DNA of 64,000 nt from Streptococcus oralis subsp. dentisani (lineage in GTDB: Bacteria; Bacillota; Bacilli; Lactobacillales; Streptococcaceae), in contig NZ_NCUW01000030.1 of assembly GCF_002096335.1 (NCBI RefSeq), positions 310,001-374,000 on the forward strand, written 5' to 3'. The position numbers and the translations under genes were made by a program. Under the pieces are notes generated by a model. That model was not told the origin of the DNA and searched no databases. It saw only the letters and a program-made list of their open reading frames with translations. This document shows, one piece after another, positions 59,283 to 64,000 of this stretch (position 1 is the first letter of the stretch; each line of letters opens with the position of its first letter).

Positions 59283-59553
59283 ATACTACACAGATGAAGA
59301 ATACCAGTATGCACTGAAACAAATGTATCGAATGATGGAAAGAAACCGAATCATTACGGAAGCAAGGTTAGCAATATCAGCAAAGAATAAATTAAAAGAT
59401 AACTTTAATAAGGCAGCTAAGAAAATTGCTACAGAAACCAAATCAACCATTACAAGCATAAACAGCCAAATGGACACTGCAATTCAAGGTAAAGTTCGCA
59501 AGAGTCTTGAAGAAAAAATTCCGAATATGCTGCTCAAGTATGATGAAATTTAA
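59263..59553 (+). CDS. Small helical partner protein 2 of the lipase-like toxin
   Basis: The 96-residue protein is predicted helical (EEYQYALKQMYRMMERNRII, then ARLAISAKNKLKDNFNKAAK) with WXG100-like size but no WXG motif that I can see. AAGGAGAG precedes the ATG, and it overlaps partner 1 by 20 bases. It ends the toxin operon, 57 bases before dif. A chaperone-like role with partner 1 is inferred from context. Confidence 0.68.
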   Translation: MQAPMNEYYTDEEYQYALKQMYRMMERNRIITEARLAISAKNKLKDNFNKAAKKIATETKSTITSINSQMDTAIQGKVRKSLEEKIPNMLLKYDEI

Positions 59554-59610
59554 TAAAGGGTTCAGGATAACTGGGGGTAAGTTGGACTTCTGTTTTAAGT
59601 TTCTTACATA

Positions 59611-59641
59611 ATCTTTCCGAAAAACTATAATTTTCTTGAAA
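59611..59641. other. dif-SL chromosome dimer resolution site
   Basis: A 31-base site begins ATCTTTCCGAAAAACTATAA and ends TTTTCTTGAAA. The half-sites TTTCCGAAAA and TTTTCTTGAAA are imperfect inverted repeats around a short centre. It lies directly upstream of xerS, the arrangement known for streptococci and lactococci, and marks the replication terminus. Gene orientation changes across this point. Confidence 0.92.
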
Positions 59642-59682
59642 AATAAATAAGTCTATGCTATACTACTAGTAGACTTATTTAT
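59636..59682 (+). promoter_or_regulatory. xerS promoter embedded in dif and flanked by an inverted repeat
   Basis: TTGAAA (59636-59641) is the last six bases of dif. After a 17-base spacer comes TATACT (59659-59664) with TG at 59656-59657. A perfect 13-bp inverted repeat, ATAAATAAGTCTA (59643-59655) and TAGACTTATTTAT (59670-59682), brackets the -10 box. Confidence 0.8.
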
Positions 59683-59692
59683 GGAGAAAATC

Positions 59693-60763
59693 ATGAAACG
59701 TGAGATTTTACTGGAACGAATCGACAAACTAAAACAAATCATGCCCTGGTATGTTCTGGAATACTACCAATCTAAGCTTGCTATCCCTTATAGTTTTACA
59801 ACCTTGTACGAATACCTCAAGGAATACGATCGATTTTTTAACTGGGTTTTAGAGTCTGGGATTTCAAACGCTGATAAAATAGCTGATATTCCTTTATCGG
59901 TCTTGGAAAACATGTCAAAGAAAGACATGGAATCCTTTATCCTTTATCTACGAGAACGTCCTTTGCTAAACGCCAATACAACCAAACAAGGTGTCTCTCA
60001 GACAACCATCAATCGGACCTTGTCAGCATTGTCCAGTCTTTATAAGTATCTGACCGAGGAAGTTGAAAATGACCAAGGAGAGCCTTATTTCTATCGCAAT
60101 GTAATGAAGAAAGTTTCAACCAAGAAAAAGAAAGAAACCCTTGCTGCCAGAGCTGAAAACATCAAGCAAAAACTTTTTTTAGGTGATGAAACAGAAGGTT
60201 TTCTAACTTATATCAATCAGGAGTACCCTCAACAGCTCTCTAACCGTTCTCTCTCATCATTCAATAAAAATAAAGAACGCGATTTGGCTATTATCGCCCT
60301 TCTCTTGGCGTCTGGTGTTCGCTTATCTGAAGCAGTTAATCTGGATCTAAGAGACTTGAATCTGAAGATGATGGTCATTGATGTCACTCGAAAAGGGGGA
60401 AAACGTGACTCGGTCAATGTTGCTGCCTTTGCTAAGCCTTATCTAGAAAATTATCTCGCCATTCGAAATCAGCGCTATAAGACAGAAAAGTCAGATACAG
60501 CACTCTTTCTGACACTCTACCGAGGAGTTCCTAATCGTATCGATGCTTCCAGTGTTGAGAAAATGGTTGCTAAGTATTCTGAGGAATTCAAAGTGCGTGT
60601 GACTCCCCACAAACTGCGCCATACGCTAGCAACCAGGCTCTATGATGCTACTAAATCGCAAGTTTTGGTTAGCCATCAGCTAGGACATGCCAGCACACAA
60701 GTCACTGACCTCTATACCCATATCGTCAATGATGAACAAAAGAATGCTTTGGATAGTTTATGA
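59693..60763 (+). CDS. xerS: Tyrosine recombinase XerS
   Basis: The 356-residue recombinase resolves chromosome dimers at dif, acting alone where other bacteria use XerC and XerD. The N-terminal SAM-like DNA-binding domain is residues 1-130. Catalytic residues are Arg in [12 protein letters not shown], His and Arg in [14 protein letters not shown], His in HQLGHAS and the nucleophilic Tyr in TDLYTHI. The start at 59693 matches the family ([15 protein letters not shown]) and has GGAG upstream; an in-frame ATG at 59681 lacks one. The site is chromosomal, so it is not a mobile integrase. Confidence 0.96.
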   Translation: MKREILLERIDKLKQIMPWYVLEYYQSKLAIPYSFTTLYEYLKEYDRFFNWVLESGISNADKIADIPLSVLENMSKKDMESFILYLRERPLLNANTTKQGVSQTTINRTLSALSSLYKYLTEEVENDQGEPYFYRNVMKKVSTKKKKETLAARAENIKQKLFLGDETEGFLTYINQEYPQQLSNRSLSSFNKNKERDLAIIALLLASGVRLSEAVNLDLRDLNLKMMVIDVTRKGGKRDSVNVAAFAKPYLENYLAIRNQRYKTEKSDTALFLTLYRGVPNRIDASSVEKMVAKYSEEFKVRVTPHKLRHTLATRLYDATKSQVLVSHQLGHASTQVTDLYTHIVNDEQKNALDSL

Positions 60764-60800
60764 AATAATACATAATTATAATTACGTGTACTACGCCACA

Positions 60801-60836
60801 AAAAAAGAAGTTGTATATTTTAGCAACTTCTTTTTT
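60801..60836. terminator. Bidirectional terminator between xerS and lplA
   Basis: AAAAAAGAAGTTG (60801-60813) and CAACTTCTTTTTT (60824-60836) form a perfect stem with T tracts on both strands, serving the convergent genes. Confidence 0.92.
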
Positions 60837-60840
60837 CTTT

Positions 60841-61830
60841 TTATCCTACTACTGCTTCAGCGATTTCTTCTCGGCTGATACCCGCGAAGTAGCGTGTAAT
60901 ATCAATAGTTTCTAGTGCCTTAAGGACATCTTTTCGTTCGTATTTCACTCCACGAAGGACATCTTCTACAGCTGCAACGTCTTCGATACCAAAGAAGTCA
61001 CCATAAATCTTGATATCTTGGATTTTTGATTCGAGAACATTGGCAAAGACTTCCACTTTACCACTAGTAAATTTTGTTCCACGACGAATATTAAATTCAG
61101 GTGATTTGCCGTAGTTCCAGTCCCAAGTTCCAAACTTGGTATCCTTGATGCGATTGATTTCAGCCAATTCTTCCTCAGAAAAAACGTATTCTGTCATCTC
61201 TGGGTACTCTTTTTTCATATATTCCAATAGCAAATCACGGAATTCTTCAACTGTGATTTTTTCTGGTAATTCATTGATAATATTGGTTACACGGGCACGG
61301 ACGGATTTCACACCTTTTGACTCAAATTTATCTTTTGAAACTTTCAGAGCATTGGCAAGGACTGACAAATCAACATCGAAGAGCAAGCAACCATGGTGCA
61401 TGATACGTCCATTGATATAGGCTTGGGCATTTCCACAGAATTTCTTACCGTCAATTTCTAAGTCATTACGTCCTGTAAATTCAGCTTTAACACCAAGTTG
61501 AGCCAAGGTATTGATAACTGGAGTTGAGAAGCTCTTAAAGTCAAAAGCCTTGTTTTCATCTTCTTTTGAGATGATTGTGTAGTTGAGGTTGTTTAGATCG
61601 TGGTAAACAGCTCCACCACCGCTGATACGGCGGACTACCTCAATGCCATGTTCTCGAACATAATCACGGTTGATTTCTTCGATAGTGTTTTGGTGACGCC
61701 CAACAATGATAGATGGTTTGTTAATCCAAAGTAGGAAAATTTGATCCTCATCCAAAAGGTGTTTAAAGGCATATTCTTCCAATGCTATATTAAAGGCGGT
61801 GTCGTTCGAATGATTGATAATATATTTCAT
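60841..61830 (-). CDS. lplA: Lipoate-protein ligase A
   Basis: The 329-residue ligase attaches lipoate to lipoyl domains. The N-terminal catalytic domain shows PSIIVGRHQNTIEEIN, RRISGGGAVYHDLNNLN with the lipoyl-AMP binding loop, and KFCGNAQAY, plus a C-terminal accessory domain (about residues 250-329). It acts on the lipoyl domains of the pyruvate dehydrogenase complex encoded next to it. It follows lpdA on the - strand after a hairpin without a T tract. Confidence 0.94.
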   Translation of the reverse strand: MKYIINHSNDTAFNIALEEYAFKHLLDEDQIFLLWINKPSIIVGRHQNTIEEINRDYVREHGIEVVRRISGGGAVYHDLNNLNYTIISKEDENKAFDFKSFSTPVINTLAQLGVKAEFTGRNDLEIDGKKFCGNAQAYINGRIMHHGCLLFDVDLSVLANALKVSKDKFESKGVKSVRARVTNIINELPEKITVEEFRDLLLEYMKKEYPEMTEYVFSEEELAEINRIKDTKFGTWDWNYGKSPEFNIRRGTKFTSGKVEVFANVLESKIQDIKIYGDFFGIEDVAAVEDVLRGVKYERKDVLKALETIDITRYFAGISREEIAEAVVG

Positions 61831-61850
61831 GATATCCCTTTATACGATAG

Positions 61851-61875
61851 AGACTGGAAAATACCTTTCCAGTCT
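61851..61875 (-). other. Hairpin between lpdA and lplA
   Basis: AGACTGGAAA (61851-61860) and TTTCCAGTCT (61866-61875) are a perfect 10-bp inverted repeat with a 5-base loop. No T tract follows on the - strand, so it is more likely an RNA processing or stability element than a terminator. Confidence 0.6.
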
Positions 61876-61889
61876 ATTCTATCTTCGAT

Positions 61890-63593
61890 TTATTTTTTCT
61901 TAGGTGAATGGATGGCCATTCCTAGAACATCTGCAAATGCTTCGTACATCACTTCAGAGTAGGTTGGGTGTCCGTGGATAGTCTTCAGCATTTCTTCAAC
62001 AGTGATTTCCATTTCGATAATGCTTGACGCTTCGTTGATCAATTCTGCAGCTGCAGGACCAATGATGTGAACACCAAGGATTTCTCCGTACTTCTTATCA
62101 GCGATAACTTTAACAAAACCTTGAGCTGCATCTGAGGCGATGGCACGACCGTTAGCCGCGAAGTTGAATTTACCGATAGCAACATCGTATTTCTCACGAG
62201 CTTGCTCTTCTGTTAAACCTACTGCTGCTACTTCAGGAAGAGTGTAAATGGCCGCAGGAGTCAAGTTGAGTTTCGCTACGACATGGTTTCCTTTAAGCGC
62301 ATTCTCAGCGGCAACTTCACCCATACGGAAGGCTGCGTGAGCCAACATCTTGGTACCATTGATGTCACCTGGAGCATATATACCCGGAACAGAAGTTTCC
62401 ATGTATTCGTTGACCTTGATGCGACCACGATCCAATTCAAACTCAACATCGCCAATTCCTTCAAGATCTGGTACACGACCGATTGAAAGAAGAGCTTTAT
62501 TTGCAATGATATCGTCTTTTCCTTCAACCTTGATACGAAGTTGACCATTTTCTTCGATGATTTCTTGCAATTTTGTACCTGTTAAGATGGTCATTCCTTT
62601 ACGCTCAAGGATCAAGCGAAGGTTCTTAGAAACTTCAGCATCCATAGCTGGAACGATACGGTCCATCATTTCGATAACAGTTACTTTTGAACCAAAGGTC
62701 ATGAAGGCCTGACCGAGTTCGATACCGACAACTCCACCACCGATGATAACAAGGCTTTCTGGAACTTCGTTCATTTCAAGAATGTCATCACTGGTCATCA
62801 CGAGTGAAGATTCCATACCAGGAACGTTGATCTTGCTGACTTTTGAACCACCAGCAAGGATGATTTTCTTGGTTTCAAGCAATTCTGAACCATTAACCAA
62901 GACATTCTTATCTTTAGTAATAGTACCAACACCCTTATGAACAGTAACTCCATAGCTACGAAGAAGACCTGCAACTCCACCTACCAAAGTATTGACAACC
63001 TTATACTTGGTTTCAAGGAGTTTGTCCATATCTACAGTGAAGTTTGGATTTTCAATGACAATACCACGGTTTGCTGCATGACCGATGTTTTCGATGATTT
63101 CAGCGTTGTGAAGGTAGGTCTTGGTTGGGATACATCCACGGTTCAAGCAGGTTCCACCGAGTTCAGATTTTTCAACAAGGGCAACCTTACCACCAAGTTG
63201 AGCAGCTTTAATCGCCGCCACATAACCAGCAGGACCTCCACCAATCACAACGATATCAAAGGCATCATCGCTCTTACCATCGTCGTTTGAGGCACTAGCT
63301 GCAGGTGCAGGTTTTGATTCTGGCGCAGCTGCTCCAGCTGTTGGGATGTTTTCCCCTTCTTCTCCAAGGTAACCAATAACTTCAGTTACTGGAACAGTTT
63401 CACCATCTCCTTTAAGGATGGCAATCAAGTATCCATCTTCTTCGGCTTCCAATTCCATGCTGACTTTGTCAGTCATGATTTCCAAAAGGATTTCTCCTTC
63501 TTTTACAAATTCACCGACTTTTTTATTCCATTGGACGATTTGTCCTTCTGTCATATCCACGCCGGCTTTTGGCATAATTACTTCTAAGGCCAT
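61890..63593 (-). CDS. lpdA: Dihydrolipoamide dehydrogenase (E3) with N-terminal lipoyl domain
   Basis: The 567-residue E3 reoxidises dihydrolipoamide with NAD. It is longer than ordinary E3 (about 470 residues) because it carries its own lipoyl domain (residues 1-80, acceptor Lys43 in TDKVSME) and an Ala/Pro-rich linker. FAD binding is at DIVVIGGGPAGYVAA, the redox disulphide in GGTCLNRGC, NAD binding at LVIIGGGVVGIELG and the catalytic HGHPTYSE near the end. AAAGGAAG precedes the ATG. Confidence 0.96.
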   Translation of the reverse strand: MALEVIMPKAGVDMTEGQIVQWNKKVGEFVKEGEILLEIMTDKVSMELEAEEDGYLIAILKGDGETVPVTEVIGYLGEEGENIPTAGAAAPESKPAPAASASNDDGKSDDAFDIVVIGGGPAGYVAAIKAAQLGGKVALVEKSELGGTCLNRGCIPTKTYLHNAEIIENIGHAANRGIVIENPNFTVDMDKLLETKYKVVNTLVGGVAGLLRSYGVTVHKGVGTITKDKNVLVNGSELLETKKIILAGGSKVSKINVPGMESSLVMTSDDILEMNEVPESLVIIGGGVVGIELGQAFMTFGSKVTVIEMMDRIVPAMDAEVSKNLRLILERKGMTILTGTKLQEIIEENGQLRIKVEGKDDIIANKALLSIGRVPDLEGIGDVEFELDRGRIKVNEYMETSVPGIYAPGDINGTKMLAHAAFRMGEVAAENALKGNHVVAKLNLTPAAIYTLPEVAAVGLTEEQAREKYDVAIGKFNFAANGRAIASDAAQGFVKVIADKKYGEILGVHIIGPAAAELINEASSIIEMEITVEEMLKTIHGHPTYSEVMYEAFADVLGMAIHSPKKK

Positions 63594-63637
63594 GTCTTAC
63601 TTCCTTTATCTATATCTCTAAAATAACAATAGTTGAC

Positions 63638-64000
63638 TTAAACCAACATTGAGATCGGATTCTCAATCAAGGCTTTCAAGTCTTTCATAAACTTAGCACC
63701 AGCCATACCATCTACGACACGGTGGTCAATGGTTAATCCTAGACTCATGATTGGTCGGATAACAATCTCACCATTGACAACAACTGGTTTCTCGATTGTC
63801 GAACTGACACCCAGAATAGCTGAGTTGGGTTGGTTGATAATCGGACCAAAGGACTGAACACCAAACATTCCCAAGTTACTGATAGTAAATGTTGAATTTT
63901 GAAGTTCACTAGGAGCCAATTTACCATCCAAGGTACGACCAATAACGTCTTTAAATGCAACTACCAACTCTGACAGACTTAGTTTTTCAGCATTGTAAAC
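63638..64000 (-). CDS. pdhC: Dihydrolipoamide acetyltransferase (E2), 3' part
   Basis: The frame runs off the right edge; the visible 120 residues are the C-terminal end of the catalytic domain. The GMFGVQSFGPIINQPNSAIL segment and the catalytic LTIDHRVVDG (active-site His) identify it. It transfers acetyl from lipoate to CoA in the pyruvate dehydrogenase complex. It precedes lpdA on the - strand, 44 bases apart, as in the pneumococcal pdh operon. Confidence 0.95.
   Translation of the reverse strand, partial: VYNAEKLSLSELVVAFKDVIGRTLDGKLAPSELQNSTFTISNLGMFGVQSFGPIINQPNSAILGVSSTIEKPVVVNGEIVIRPIMSLGLTIDHRVVDGMAGAKFMKDLKALIENPISMLV

Noticed and set aside
59807..59814. A second TACGAATA (SigX box) inside xerS
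   Set aside because: It lies in the coding frame and has no T-rich upstream element or downstream start, so it is chance.
59693..60763. XerS as the integrase of a mobile element
   Set aside because: Its full match to chromosomal XerS and the adjacent dif site explain it. No attachment repeats or phage genes are nearby.
1..64000. CRISPR array, insertion sequences, prophage, BOX or RUP repeats
   Set aside because: No regularly spaced repeats, transposase, phage structural genes or recognisable BOX/RUP sequences were seen on either strand by reading.

Overview
The window is chromosomal DNA from a low-GC Gram-positive coccus of the genus Streptococcus, most likely the mitis group. The evidence is a SigX competence box in front of dprA, rexB-rexA in place of addAB, the single tyrosine recombinase XerS beside a dif-SL type site, a lipoyl-domain dihydrolipoamide dehydrogenase, and proteins that read like pneumococcal orthologues throughout. 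The species cannot be fixed from the sequence. No prophage, insertion sequence, CRISPR array or BOX/RUP-type repeat was recognised.

Positions 1-9100 hold housekeeping genes: 3' recN, a phosphoesterase, lepA, competence-induced dprA, topA, a DUF454 membrane protein, cutC and an MmcQ/YjbR protein. Positions 9100-15150 are the leucine operon leuABCD, with a DUF1294 membrane gene inside it and a YrdC-like gene at its end. It has a CodY-type box, a strong promoter, a leader peptide with three tandem Leu codons, and a terminator/antiterminator. Positions 15250-18210 are an McrBC restriction pair. guaC, with a structured leader, tRNA-Arg(CCG), rnc-smc and ribF (apparently leaderless) follow to 25011.

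Positions 25300-28700 are accessory: a lipoprotein, a short hydrophobic peptide, a very AT-rich KAP-type NTPase and an orphan 103-residue protein. Positions 28784-29145 encode a structured RNA of about 330 nt that I cannot assign, with its own promoter and terminator. It lies directly before a six-gene polyamine operon (29211-35882) that turns arginine into agmatine, N-carbamoylputrescine and putrescine, and then into spermidine-type polyamines through both SpeE and the carboxyspermidine route. TraX, a two-component system, a convergent BcrAB-like ABC transporter, a Cof phosphatase, MarR plus EVE, rexBA, a MazEF-type toxin-antitoxin pair, ylqF-rnhB, a ClC transporter and a nonsense-interrupted CPBP protease follow.

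Positions 55200-59553 are the most unusual part: four tandem paralogues of a membrane-anchored small protein, three of them followed by remnants of a lipase-like gene and the fourth by the intact gene, then two small helical proteins. This layout resembles a reversed-domain type VII secretion lipase toxin with immunity proteins and partner chaperones, expanded into an immunity array. The array ends at the dif site (59611-59641). The -35 box of xerS lies inside dif and a 13-bp inverted repeat flanks its -10 box. Left of dif nearly all genes are on the + strand and beyond xerS they are on the - strand (lplA, lpdA, pdhC), as expected at the replication terminus.
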